From CAIKOD01 sp035505975 (GTDB lineage: Archaea; Halobacteriota; Methanomicrobia; Methanomicrobiales; Methanospirillaceae): a stretch of 51,641 bases of DNA. The position numbers and the translations under genes are program-made. The stretch is from NCBI GenBank assembly GCA_035505975.1, contig DATJQJ010000009.1, positions 1 through 51,641 of the forward strand, written 5' to 3'. The notes under the pieces are model-generated. The model was not told the origin of the DNA, did no database searches, and was given only the letters and a program-made list of their open reading frames with translations. This document shows, one piece after another, positions 34,609 to 42,890 of the stretch (position 1 is its first letter; every line of letters begins with the position of its first letter).

Positions 34609-35940
34609 ATGACGAGCAAAAACGTAGTTGACAAGATGCTGGAACGGATCGATGCTGATCTTATCAAATTCGTCCGCCTCCAGTTCACCGATGTCCAGGG
34701 AATGCCGAAAAACGCTGCAATCCCTGTGGAACAGGTGGAAAAGGCACTGACAGACGGAATCTGGTTCGACGGCTCTTCGATCGAAGGGTTTACGAGAATT
34801 GAAGAGTCCGATATGCTGTTGAAACCCGATATTTCTACGTATACGATACTTCCGTGGCGGTCGGAAGATGCAAGGGTCGCCCGGTTTGTCTGCGACGTTT
34901 ACACCTACGGCAATAAGCCGTTCGAAGGAGACCCGCGTTATATCCTCAAGAAAACCCTGGCCGATGCCGAGAAACTCGGTTTTACTTTCAATACCGGGCC
35001 CGAACTTGAATTTTTCCTTTTCCAGATGGAAAACGGTCTGCCGACCACGAAATTCCAGGACTATGGCGCCTATTTCGATCTCGCACCCCAGGACGCCGCA
35101 GAGAACGTCCGGAGGGATATTGTCCTTACCCTGACCAAGATGGGCTTCGAGATCGAGATGTCCCACCACGAGGTTGCAGCAAGCCAGCACGAGATCGACT
35201 TCAAATACGGCAACGCACTCGAGACAGCAGACCGCGTCATTACATTCAAGTTCGCCGCAAAAGCGCTGGCGCTCCGGGCGGGACTTCACGCGACATTTAT
35301 GGCAAAACCGATCGGCGGGATCAACGGCAGCGGTATGCATACCCACGGGTCGCTCGCAAAAGACGGGAAAAATGCATTTTTCGATGCAAAAGGCGACAAA
35401 CAACTCTCCCAGACGGCACTCTATTATATCGGGGGACTTCTCCGGCACGCAAAGGCAATCACGGGTGTTGCGAATCCGACAATCAATTCGTACAAACGCC
35501 TTGTCCCCGGCTACGAAGCCCCCTGCTATATCTCCTGGAGCAATACCAACAGGTCGGCACTGGTAAGGGTCCCGGCAGCCCGGGGCAACAGTACCCGTGC
35601 CGAGTTCAGGAGCCCTGACCCGATGTGCAACCCGTACCTCACCTTCGCCTGCATGCTTGCTGCAGGACTCGACGGCATCAGGAACAAGATCGAACCCCCG
35701 GAGAGCACCGACGTCAATATCTACCACCTGAGCGCCTCGGAACGGGAAAAGATGGGTATCGAGATGCTGCCCGCAAGCCTCATGGAGGCAAACCAGTTCC
35801 TGAACAGGGACAAGGTGCTCTCGAAGACTCTCGGTGACCATGTGATGGAGAGTCTGAACTGCACGGCCCAGATGGAGTCAGATGCGTTCAGACTCGCAGT
35901 CCACCCGTGGGAACTTGACCGTTACCTGGCAACATATTAA
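34609..35940 (+). CDS. glnA: Glutamine synthetase (type I)
   Basis: A 443-residue GS I from MTSKNVVDKMLERID. Beta-Grasp domain about 15-100 with DGSS (WFDGSSIEGF), then the catalytic domain: GPELEFFLF, EIEMSHHEVAASQHEID, HTHGSL-type NGSGMHTHGSL, and RVPAARGNSTRAEFRSPDP. Makes glutamine from glutamate and ammonia. The bases 34585-34608 are open with an ATG at 34585, but a TATA box at 34575-34584 predicts transcription beginning near 34607, so the ATG at 34609 is the likely start on an almost leaderless mRNA. Confidence 0.96.
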   Translation: MTSKNVVDKMLERIDADLIKFVRLQFTDVQGMPKNAAIPVEQVEKALTDGIWFDGSSIEGFTRIEESDMLLKPDISTYTILPWRSEDARVARFVCDVYTYGNKPFEGDPRYILKKTLADAEKLGFTFNTGPELEFFLFQMENGLPTTKFQDYGAYFDLAPQDAAENVRRDIVLTLTKMGFEIEMSHHEVAASQHEIDFKYGNALETADRVITFKFAAKALALRAGLHATFMAKPIGGINGSGMHTHGSLAKDGKNAFFDAKGDKQLSQTALYYIGGLLRHAKAITGVANPTINSYKRLVPGYEAPCYISWSNTNRSALVRVPAARGNSTRAEFRSPDPMCNPYLTFACMLAAGLDGIRNKIEPPESTDVNIYHLSASEREKMGIEMLPASLMEANQFLNRDKVLSKTLGDHVMESLNCTAQMESDAFRLAVHPWELDRYLATY

Positions 35941-36206
35941 ATTTTTTTTGATTGCCGGACATCGAAAAGATTAAATGACTCCATAAATAGGATCCTTCCG
36001 ATAAACCTTGGCATTGAAGATGCACGACGTGCAAAAATCACCTGAGGCAAAAGGGACAATTCTTCAGATGTCTTCGTCCCGTTCGAGGGATTCGTGTATC
36101 CGGACCGGCGATAAAGCAACGGTCTGCGCGATGCAGTTCCTGCAGCCAGGGAAGCATCCGGGCATAAGCATAATATGGCATATAAGGAATTCAGGTGTTG
36201 GTGAAC
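35941..36206 (+). promoter_or_regulatory. Leader of first amtB-glnK pair
   Basis: 266 bases with a T-run just after glnA and a TATA-like CATAAATAGG near 35981. No GGAA-N6-TTCC site is seen. An untranslated leader of about 200 bases would result, similar in length to that of the second amtB. Confidence 0.4.
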
Positions 36207-37409
36207 ATGGCAATTGACAGTGGGGCCACAGCATGGCTCCTGGCGTCAACGGCTCTCGTGATGTTGATGACCCCGGGTGTGGGTCTGTTCTACGGGGGCC
36301 TCGTACGAAAGAAGAACTTTATCTCGATGGTTGCGATGTCATTCGTGGCATTCGCCCTCGTGAGTATCCAGTGGGTGGTGATCGGTTACTCCATTGCATT
36401 CGGCGGGGACATATCCGGAGCGGTCGGCAGTCTCACCAACATCGGACTAAACGGAGTCGGGATGGATCCCGGGCCGTATAGTGCACAGATCCCGTCCCTG
36501 CTTTTCATGGCATACCAGCTGATGTTTGCTGCCGTAACCATGGCGATCGTCACGTCAGGCATGGCAGAACGTGTCAAACTAAGTTCTTTCATTATTTTTG
36601 CTCTTATCTGGACGACTATCGTTTACGACCCGGTGGCGCACTGGGTATGGGGTGGCGGTTTCCTCGGGGCCTTAGGCTTCCTCGATTTCGCGGGAGGTAG
36701 CGTGGTCCATATCACGGCAGGGTTCTCGGCACTCGCCATCGCGCTGGTCATTGGAAAACGGTCAGGGTTCGGGACGTACGCCATGGAGCCTCATAATATT
36801 CCGATGACGCTTCTCGGTGCCGGTCTCCTCTGGTTCGGCTGGTTCGGGTTCAACGGAGGGAGCGCACTCGCTGCAAACGGCCTTGCGGTCAATGCCCTGG
36901 TCGTCACCAATACATCGGCTGCTGCCGGAGCCCTCGCATGGCTGTTCGCTTCATGGATGACCGGACACCCGAGTTCTCTCGGGATGGTCAGCGGGGCGAT
37001 CGCGGGTCTTGGAGCAATTACCCCCTGTGCCGGGTATGTCGGCCCGCTTGCGTCCATTGTGATCGGGGTCGTCGCCGGGCTGCTCTGCTATAAGAGCATG
37101 TTATGGCGCATTGACAGGGGAATGGATGAAAGCCTGGATGCCTGGTCAGTGCACGGGGTCGGTGGTCTTTGGGGAACAATCGCCGTCGGTATTTTTGCTT
37201 CCGCGGCTATTAACGGTTATACCGGCCTTTTGTACGGCAATGTGAACCAGTTCCTTATCCAGGTAGCCGGTGCCGTTATCGTCATGATCTATGCATTCGC
37301 GGTGTCCTTTGTCCTTGCAAAGATCGTCGACCGGGTAATGGGTCTTCGGGTTACCGAGGAGGAAGAATATGTGGGTCTCGACCTTTCCCAGCACGGGGAG
37401 CGTGCCTGA
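36207..37409 (+). CDS. amtB: Ammonium transporter AmtB (first copy)
   Basis: About 400 residues with eleven membrane helices. Starts MAIDSGATAWLLASTALVMLMTPGVGLFYGG, the same as the second copy. Twin-His pore residues lie in DPVAHWVWGG and WSVHGVGGLWG. It lets ammonium enter. An ATG at 36195 is in frame, but the start at 36207 fits the family and the paralogue. The gene pairs with glnK 12 bases on. Roughly two thirds identical to the copy at 40341 by eye. Confidence 0.95.
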   Translation: MAIDSGATAWLLASTALVMLMTPGVGLFYGGLVRKKNFISMVAMSFVAFALVSIQWVVIGYSIAFGGDISGAVGSLTNIGLNGVGMDPGPYSAQIPSLLFMAYQLMFAAVTMAIVTSGMAERVKLSSFIIFALIWTTIVYDPVAHWVWGGGFLGALGFLDFAGGSVVHITAGFSALAIALVIGKRSGFGTYAMEPHNIPMTLLGAGLLWFGWFGFNGGSALAANGLAVNALVVTNTSAAAGALAWLFASWMTGHPSSLGMVSGAIAGLGAITPCAGYVGPLASIVIGVVAGLLCYKSMLWRIDRGMDESLDAWSVHGVGGLWGTIAVGIFASAAINGYTGLLYGNVNQFLIQVAGAVIVMIYAFAVSFVLAKIVDRVMGLRVTEEEEYVGLDLSQHGERA

Positions 37410-37421
37410 GGGGTGTTCCGG

Positions 37422-37751
37422 ATGAAAATGATAAAAGCTGTAATCAGGCCCGAGAGACTTGATTTTGTTAAAAAAGCATTGGAATCCCATGGGTTTCACG
37501 GCATGACCATTACCGAGGTGATGGGGCGGGGCGATCAGAAGGGGATCTCCCTCCAGTTCAGGGGCGGAGTCATGTCCATCGACCTCCTGCCAAAGATATC
37601 GGTTGAAGTGGTCGTTAAGGATGAAAATGCCGAAAAGGTCATCGGCCTCATTACCGAAGCGGCCAGGACCGGTAAAATGGGGGATGGAAAAATTTTCCAG
37701 ATACCGGTAGAGAAGACGGTCAGGGTCAGGACCGGAGAAACCGAAAGTTAA
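37422..37751 (+). CDS. glnK: PII protein GlnK (first copy)
   Basis: A 109-residue PII protein. MKMIKAVIRPERLDFVK, T-loop GRGDQKGISLQFRGG and VDLLPK-type SIDLLPK, B/C-loop ARTGKMGDGKIF and RVRTGE. It gates AmtB and senses 2-oxoglutarate and ATP/ADP. The classic uridylylation Tyr51 is Met51, so control by covalent modification at that site is excluded. ATG 37422 is preferred to a GTG three codons earlier. Confidence 0.95.
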   Translation: MKMIKAVIRPERLDFVKKALESHGFHGMTITEVMGRGDQKGISLQFRGGVMSIDLLPKISVEVVVKDENAEKVIGLITEAARTGKMGDGKIFQIPVEKTVRVRTGETES

Positions 37752-37753
37752 GG

Positions 37754-37808
37754 ATTGTTGGCTCGATCTTTCATTTTTTTTTTTTGGAGCGATCCAAAAT
37801 CCAACAAT
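37754..37808 (+). terminator. Inverted repeat and T-tract after first glnK
   Basis: ATTGTTGG (37754-37761) pairs with CCAACAAT (37801-37808), with a run of twelve T in between (37774-37785). Archaeal termination uses T-tracts, so this is a credible end of the amtB-glnK transcript. Confidence 0.55.
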
Positions 37809-38219
37809 GCTTCGTTCCTTTTCCGATTTCCCTTTTTTGATATTCCGTGAATCCCGTAAAGATATTTTCAGACCATGGCTTTCCGCGCTTCTCTTGCCGG
37901 CTTTTTGCACAGGTTACATGATTTGAAGGGGACCTTACTCATGTCAGTTGAGCACGGTCCCTGTGTCCTCCTCCTCCGGCCACCTGAACGATTTAGGATG
38001 CAGGGCCTTGGGTTAATCCTCCCGTCAGGAGGGTTTTGAGTACTTTGTCGCTCGTGTACCGGGAGCATATGACGGACATCCTGCCAGGCTCATAGCAAAA
38101 TGTATAGTGATCGCCTGACATATTCGCAATAATTATTACTTCATCACCGGGAATATCCCGCTGGTTGAACCATCAATCAGATGGAGCGGTAATACTATCA
38201 TCGACAGGGAGAACTCTTC
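37809..38219. other. Intergenic before FMN glutamate-synthase-like gene
   Basis: No supported gene. A small minus-strand frame (38068-37868) ends FKSCNLCKKPAREARKAMV, with two cysteines, but has no family I recognise. The hairpin CCTCC/GGAGG followed by TTTT is at 38018-38037. Bases near 38205-38212 (CAGGGAG) are the ribosome-binding site of the next gene. Confidence 0.4.
38018..38037 (+). terminator. Hairpin with T-run
   Basis: CCTCC-CGTCA-GGAGG followed by GTTTT, a small rho-independent-like structure between the first glnK and the FMN gene. Confidence 0.35.
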
Positions 38220-39809
38220 ATGAATCTTCGACAGCCAAATGCCAATGAAGCGACTGGAACGGTAAACCGTTCACGGAATGTATCCCCCATGTCGGGCATC
38301 TGCACGCGGTGCATCGACGGCTGCAAGGGGAACTGTGACAGCTGGCTCTCATCGTTTCGGGGCCGGGAGGTGCTCTATCCGGGTCCGTTCGGTGAAGTCA
38401 CGGCAGGTTCGGATAAAAATTATCCCATCGACTATTCGCACCTCAACATCCAGGGATATGCCAGGGGTGCCCGTGGCCTTCCGGAAGGGACCGAATCCGG
38501 CCCGGACACTGCAGTATTCTATTCAGTGGACACCGAGACCGAGTATGGCTGGGACAAGAAAGTGCGGTTGCGCCTGCCGATATTTACCGGAGCCCTCGGG
38601 TCCACCGATATTGCGAAGATTAACTGGGAACATTTCGCGATTGGAGCTGCAATTTCCGGGATTACTATTGTCTGTGGTGAGAACGTCGTGGGCGTGGACC
38701 CCGGACTCGAGCTCGGTTCTGATGGCAAGGTGAAAAAATCACCCGAAATGGACCGGAGGGTCGAGATCTACAGGAAATTTTACGATGGTTATGGGGAGAT
38801 GCTCGTCCAGATGAACATCGAGGACACGCGTCTCGGCACTGCAGAATATGTGGCTTCGAAACACAACCTCGATACCATCGAGCTCAAGTGGGGGCAGGGA
38901 GCGAAGTGCATCGGTGGTGAAATAAAGGTCCGTTCTCTGGAAACAGCCCTTGAACTGAAGAAAAGAGGCTATATAGTCCTCCCCGATCCGGAACGGGAAG
39001 ACAGCCAGAAAGCCTTTAAAAATGGCGCGATGAAGGAATTCGAACGTCATTCCCGCATGGGTTTTATATCAAAGGAAGGGTTCCTTGAAGAGGTGGACAG
39101 GTTGCGTGATATCGGCTTCCGGCGTATCACCTTAAAAACAGGTGCTTATTCTGCGGTCGAACTTGCCATGGCCCTCAGGTTCGGGGCAGAAGCAAAGATC
39201 GATCTCCTCACGATCGATGGCGCCTCCGGCGGAACGGGGATGAGCCCGTGGCCTATGATGAATGAATGGGGAATTCCGACGTTCTACCTTGAATGCCTCA
39301 CCTTCGGGTTCTGCGAGCAGTTGAAAAAGAAAGGGATGCGGGTGCCTGATATTGCCATGGCAGGAGGGTTCTCTGACGAACCGAACGTCTTCAAGGCAAT
39401 TGCAATGGGGAGCCCGTACGTCAAAGCGGTCTGTATGGGAAGGGGCCTGATGATTCCGGGTATGGTCGGCAAGAATATCGGCAAGTGGATCGAGAGCGGG
39501 GACTTGCCAAAGACCGTTTCCAGGTATGGAACGAGATTCGAGGAGATCTTTGTGATGTACGAGGAATTGCGGGAAAAATTTGGTTCCCGGTTCAAGGAAA
39601 TTCCGCCCGGAGCAATCGGAATTTATACGTATACCCAGAAGTTCAGGACAGGTCTGCAACAGATCATGGCCGGGAGCCGGAATTTCCGCATCAATACAAT
39701 CGGACGAAACGACCTCATGTGCCTTACCCGGGAATCTGCAGAAATATCAGGAATTCCCTATATTATCGATGCGTATCATGACGAAGCAATGAGCGTTCTT
39801 CTCGATTGA
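38220..39809 (+). CDS. FMN-binding glutamate synthase-like protein between the amt genes
   Basis: A 529-residue protein of the glutamate synthase FMN-domain family. N-terminal Cys motif CTRCIDGCKGNC (about 24-35) replaces the ferredoxin domain. Barrel: FTGALGSTDIAKINWEHF, GENVVGVDPGLEL, KWGQGAKCIGGEIKV, TIDGASGGTGMSP, DIAMAGGFSDEPNVFKAIAMGSPYVKAVCMGRGLM. The usual 3Fe-4S CxxxxxC loop is not seen. No amidotransferase or GXGXG partner is next to it, so it is probably not a GOGAT subunit. Position between two amtB-glnK pairs points to nitrogen metabolism. Start ATG at 38220 with GGGAG upstream. Confidence 0.83.
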   Translation: MNLRQPNANEATGTVNRSRNVSPMSGICTRCIDGCKGNCDSWLSSFRGREVLYPGPFGEVTAGSDKNYPIDYSHLNIQGYARGARGLPEGTESGPDTAVFYSVDTETEYGWDKKVRLRLPIFTGALGSTDIAKINWEHFAIGAAISGITIVCGENVVGVDPGLELGSDGKVKKSPEMDRRVEIYRKFYDGYGEMLVQMNIEDTRLGTAEYVASKHNLDTIELKWGQGAKCIGGEIKVRSLETALELKKRGYIVLPDPEREDSQKAFKNGAMKEFERHSRMGFISKEGFLEEVDRLRDIGFRRITLKTGAYSAVELAMALRFGAEAKIDLLTIDGASGGTGMSPWPMMNEWGIPTFYLECLTFGFCEQLKKKGMRVPDIAMAGGFSDEPNVFKAIAMGSPYVKAVCMGRGLMIPGMVGKNIGKWIESGDLPKTVSRYGTRFEEIFVMYEELREKFGSRFKEIPPGAIGIYTYTQKFRTGLQQIMAGSRNFRINTIGRNDLMCLTRESAEISGIPYIIDAYHDEAMSVLLD

Positions 39810-39833
39810 GCCCGATATAAGCAGGAAACCGGA

Positions 39834-39847
39834 CCCGGTAATCCGGG
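39834..39847 (+). terminator. Hairpin after FMN gene
   Basis: CCCGG-TAAT-CCGGG, 25 bases after the stop codon, followed within about 14 bases by a T-rich stretch. Confidence 0.5.
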
Positions 39848-40063
39848 CTTCAGTATAATCTTTTTTGGATTACTTTATTTGGTACCCGTAAATTTTATCA
39901 TCATGAAGGCCTCTTTTTTCCCAAATACGACCTATACTCTGGTCCGGATGAATTCTTTCGGAGCCGTAATCGGAATGGGACCATGAGGGTGATTATGCGA
40001 GTGGTCAGGAAGACGATTAAATAAACATCAATTTATCGTTATTAGTCGGGATTTTTAGTTAAG

Positions 40064-40071
40064 TTTAAATA
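40064..40071 (+). promoter_or_regulatory. TATA box of second amtB
   Basis: TTTAAATA, a near-ideal archaeal TATA box, five bases ahead of the operator. Confidence 0.65.
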
Positions 40072-40075
40072 AGGA

Positions 40076-40089
40076 GGAAACTAACTTCC
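40076..40089. promoter_or_regulatory. NrpR operator (perfect GGAA-N6-TTCC)
   Basis: GGAA-ACTAAC-TTCC. This exact pattern is the known operator of the methanogen nitrogen repressor NrpR. It sits immediately downstream of the TATA box, where binding would block RNA polymerase. Confidence 0.75.
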
Positions 40090-40101
40090 TTCTATAGGAA
40101 A

Positions 40102-40164
40102 CGCGGTACTGCCCGGTTCAGTGCGCAACCGCCTGAACAAACCCACCTCTCTGACGGTACCGCG
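40102..40164 (+). ncRNA. Stem structure in the amtB leader
   Basis: CGCGGTAC (40102-40109) pairs with GTACCGCG (40157-40164). Inside, GTTCAG (40116-40121) pairs with CTGAAC (40133-40138). It lies about 15 bases after the operator, in the transcribed leader, and could be a cis-acting RNA element. Confidence 0.4.
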
Positions 40165-40340
40165 GATCCTTTGTAATTTCAGGAATGATGCTCCCCTGAT
40201 GACCTGTATGGCTGTAAGTCCGACCAGATTGACCAGCAAGTGCCTGGAGCTGGTTGTACGGCTGTTGCATCGAAACAAACCGGTGATACCGGTCTTGCAT
40301 CGTTTCCGGATGAACGAATCCAAAGGTATGGTGAAAATGA

Positions 40341-41546
40341 ATGGCAATTGATACTGGATCCACGGCCTGGCTCCTGGCCGCAACGGCCCTTGTAATGATT
40401 ATGACACCCGGGGTAGGTTTTTTCTACGGAGGCCTGCTCAGGCGCAAGAATATCATCTCGATGATCACCCTCTCGTTTGCAGCGTTTGCCCTGGTCAGCA
40501 TCCAGTGGGTGTTAATCGGGTATTCCCTGGCCTTCGGGACTGGCGGACCCCTGATCGGAGACCTTAGCGCGATCGGGCTGAACGGTGTAGGAATGGATCC
40601 CGGGCCATATAGTGCCGCAGTCCCCGGCATTCTTTACATGGTGTTCCAGCTCGTGTTTGCAACGGTGACGATGGCAATTCTGACGTCGAGCATGGCCGAA
40701 AGAGTCAAGTTCTCATCGTTCCTCGTATTTGCCCTCCTGTGGACGACACTCGTCTATGACCCTCTCGCCCACTGGGTATGGGGCGGGGGCTGGGCACAGC
40801 AGTTCGGAGCACTGGACTTTGCCGGAGGCACGGTGGTCCATATCAGTTCAGGTTTCGGTGCCCTCGCTGTCGCTTTTGTCATCGGTAAACGGATGGGCTA
40901 CGGCGATCATACTATGGAACCTCACAATATCCCGATGACACTTCTCGGTGCAGCCCTCCTGTGGTTCGGCTGGTTCGGGTTCAACGCGGGTAGTGCAGTA
41001 GCAGCGAACGGGCTCGCGGCGAACGCCTTCGTCGTCACCAATACCGCAGCTGCCGCAGGGGCTCTGGCCTGGATGTTAGCCAGCTGGTACCAGGGAAAAC
41101 CAAGTTCGCTCGGTTTCGTATCAGGTGCGATAGCAGGACTGGTCGCGATTACACCGGCTTCCGGGTACGTCACTCCTATGACGTCGATCCTGATCGGTGC
41201 AGTCGCAGGTCTGCTTTGTTACGGTGCCATGCTCTTCCGTATCGGTAAAAAGTTCGACGAGAGCTGCGATGCCTGGGCAGTCCATGGTATGGGCGGCCTC
41301 TGGGGTGCTCTAGCGACCGGTATCTTCGCAGCTGCAGCCATCAACGGGGCCCCGGGCCTGCTTGAAGGCAATGTTCACCAGTTTGTCGCAAATGCTGCCG
41401 GAGCCTTCGCGGCCCTGGCCTATGCATTCATCGTTACCTATATCCTGGCCTTCATCGTTGACAAAGTGATGGGACTGCGGGTGAAAGAACAGGAAGAATA
41501 TGTCGGGCTCGACATATCCCAGCACGGGGAACAGTGTGCATTCTGA
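40341..41546 (+). CDS. amtB: Ammonium transporter AmtB (second copy)
   Basis: A 401-residue Amt/Mep/Rh channel. MAIDTGSTAWLLAATALVMIMTPGVGFFYGG, DPLAHWVWGGG, AVHGMGGLWG and the C-terminal KEQEEYVGLDISQHGE which contacts GlnK. It is controlled by the operator above and followed by its own glnK twelve bases on. Both pairs are in amtB-glnK order, the reverse of the more usual glnK-amtB. Confidence 0.96.
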   Translation: MAIDTGSTAWLLAATALVMIMTPGVGFFYGGLLRRKNIISMITLSFAAFALVSIQWVLIGYSLAFGTGGPLIGDLSAIGLNGVGMDPGPYSAAVPGILYMVFQLVFATVTMAILTSSMAERVKFSSFLVFALLWTTLVYDPLAHWVWGGGWAQQFGALDFAGGTVVHISSGFGALAVAFVIGKRMGYGDHTMEPHNIPMTLLGAALLWFGWFGFNAGSAVAANGLAANAFVVTNTAAAAGALAWMLASWYQGKPSSLGFVSGAIAGLVAITPASGYVTPMTSILIGAVAGLLCYGAMLFRIGKKFDESCDAWAVHGMGGLWGALATGIFAAAAINGAPGLLEGNVHQFVANAAGAFAALAYAFIVTYILAFIVDKVMGLRVKEQEEYVGLDISQHGEQCAF

Positions 41547-41558
41547 GGGTGATTTGAA

Positions 41559-41888
41559 ATGATGAAAATCGAAGCAATCATAAAACCGGAAAGGTTCGAG
41601 TTTGTCAAAAAAGCACTCGAAGGGGAGAAAATTTACGGCATGACCGTAAGCGACGTTAAAGGACGGGGAGACCAGAAGGGAATTGTCCTGGAATACCGGG
41701 GCGGGAAAATTGAGGTCGACCTGATCCCGAAATGCAAAGTAGAAATTGTTGTGAAAGATAACGATACGGAAAAGGTGACCGACCTCATCATGAATGCAGC
41801 AAGGACCGGGAAAATCGGCGATGGAAGGATCTTCATCTCACCGGTCGCGAAGTCCATTCGGGTAAGGACGGGGGAGGCCGACCAGTAA
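41559..41888 (+). CDS. glnK: PII protein GlnK (second copy)
   Basis: A 109-residue PII protein (MMKIEAIIKPERFEFVK). T-loop GRGDQKGIVLEYRGGKIEVD: residue 51 is Ile instead of Tyr. B/C-loop ARTGKIGDGRIF and RVRTGE are intact for ATP/ADP binding. It should plug the adjacent AmtB when ammonium is high. The second ATG, one codon on, may be used. Confidence 0.95.
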   Translation: MMKIEAIIKPERFEFVKKALEGEKIYGMTVSDVKGRGDQKGIVLEYRGGKIEVDLIPKCKVEIVVKDNDTEKVTDLIMNAARTGKIGDGRIFISPVAKSIRVRTGEADQ

Positions 41889-42374
41889 TTTACTTTTTTG
41901 ATCACGGCCCTTTCGATAAAAAATGGGTAAGGCTTCATTCCTGCCCCTTAACTGATCAAAGATTTAAATTCTTTTACAAATTTCCGGGTTCGATACAACC
42001 CGATGGATATCTGGAATAACAACTGAATGGTTTCCCCCTTCATGTCCCACCTGGCTGTGTAATCTTTAGGCAGAGTTGGTCCTCGAAAACCGGGGAATTT
42101 CAACGGTCAGGTGTCATTCGCGCAACCAGGCCTTTATTGGCATGGGGGGGCCCGGGAAGCGTCGGATCGTCCCAATTTAATTCAAAATCCTGAGAAATGA
42201 AAGAATAATTACAAATGGAAACATTGCAGATGAAGAAAGGCGATGTGAAAACAGGGATCAGTAAAACCAATAACCTGTTTTTATTTTTTTCCAGGCATTT
42301 TTTGTTCTGTCCTATGAAAAATTTCGGATATAAAACCGCTATTTTAAATAATCCTGCAGAGTAAACGTAATACT
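41889..42374. other. Intergenic
   Basis: 486 bases with no supported gene. A TATA-like ATTTTAAATA at about 42340-42350 lies 25-30 bases before the TTG start of the pilin-like gene. Confidence 0.45.
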
Positions 42375-42890
42375 TTGAACAATACTAACTCCACCGGGGC
42401 CGGAGACGCGACATCGCATACCACCGCGACCATTCTTCTCGTGGCAATTACGATCATTCTTGCCGTTCTCGTACTCCTGATGTTCCGGATGCCGGCTCTC
42501 CAATGGGACAAACCGCCTTCATTTCTTGAGATACAGGCAGTTTACAGTACCAATGAGCATGGTGTCCTGAATTACGACAGCCGGGTCCTCCTCTGCCACA
42601 AGGGAACAGCCGGTCTCGAAAACGACCTGTTGAAACCGGTTTTCTATCGGAATGGCATCATCGTGCCCTGCCATATAAGCACGATGAACGGTCATAAGTT
42701 CATCCCGACCGTCCATATCGGTGTCCAGACCATGTCCGGGCTCGGGTGTTCGGGGGAAACATGGGAACCCGGAGAGAAGATCATCATCGATTTTACGGAC
42801 GGCACATTTCATCCGGGCGACCGGGTCAGGATGGACGTGATCGACAAACCTACCGGGTGGGTGATATCGAGCCATTCCTATACCGCATGA
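42375..42890 (+). CDS. Type IV pilin-like protein
   Basis: A 171-residue protein with a short polar N-terminus and one hydrophobic helix (about residues 18-37, TATILLVAITIILAVLVLLMF), followed by a beta-rich domain (FLEIQAVYSTNEHGVLNYDSRVLL, WEPGEKIIIDFTDGTFHPGDRVRMDV). This is the layout of archaeal DUF1628-type pilins with a class III signal peptide, but the cleavage motif is not standard. Starts with TTG close to a TATA box. Its 3' end overlaps the convergent DUF99 gene by 41 bases. Confidence 0.7.
   Translation: MNNTNSTGAGDATSHTTATILLVAITIILAVLVLLMFRMPALQWDKPPSFLEIQAVYSTNEHGVLNYDSRVLLCHKGTAGLENDLLKPVFYRNGIIVPCHISTMNGHKFIPTVHIGVQTMSGLGCSGETWEPGEKIIIDFTDGTFHPGDRVRMDVIDKPTGWVISSHSYTA

Larger units (their letters stand above)
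39848..40340. other. Intergenic and leader of second amtB
   Basis: Holds the TATA box and NrpR-like operator (40064-40089) and a 250-base leader with a nested stem structure (40102-40164). A 76-codon open frame on + from 40121 ends overlapping the amtB start but has no coding-like features. Confidence 0.55.

Noticed and set aside
34576..35841. 421-codon open frame antisense to glnA
   Set aside because: It mirrors glnA codon periodicity, has no family match by eye and no promoter; glnA on the other strand is unambiguous.
35983..35999. GGATCCTTCC near the first amtB promoter as NrpR site
   Set aside because: Half sites are not spaced by six bases and one half is wrong.
36008..36217. Upstream open frame of 69 codons ending across the first amtB start
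   Set aside because: It and the 76-codon frame before the second amtB share only the last bases, which belong to amtB; no similarity between the two proteins, so they are probably chance.
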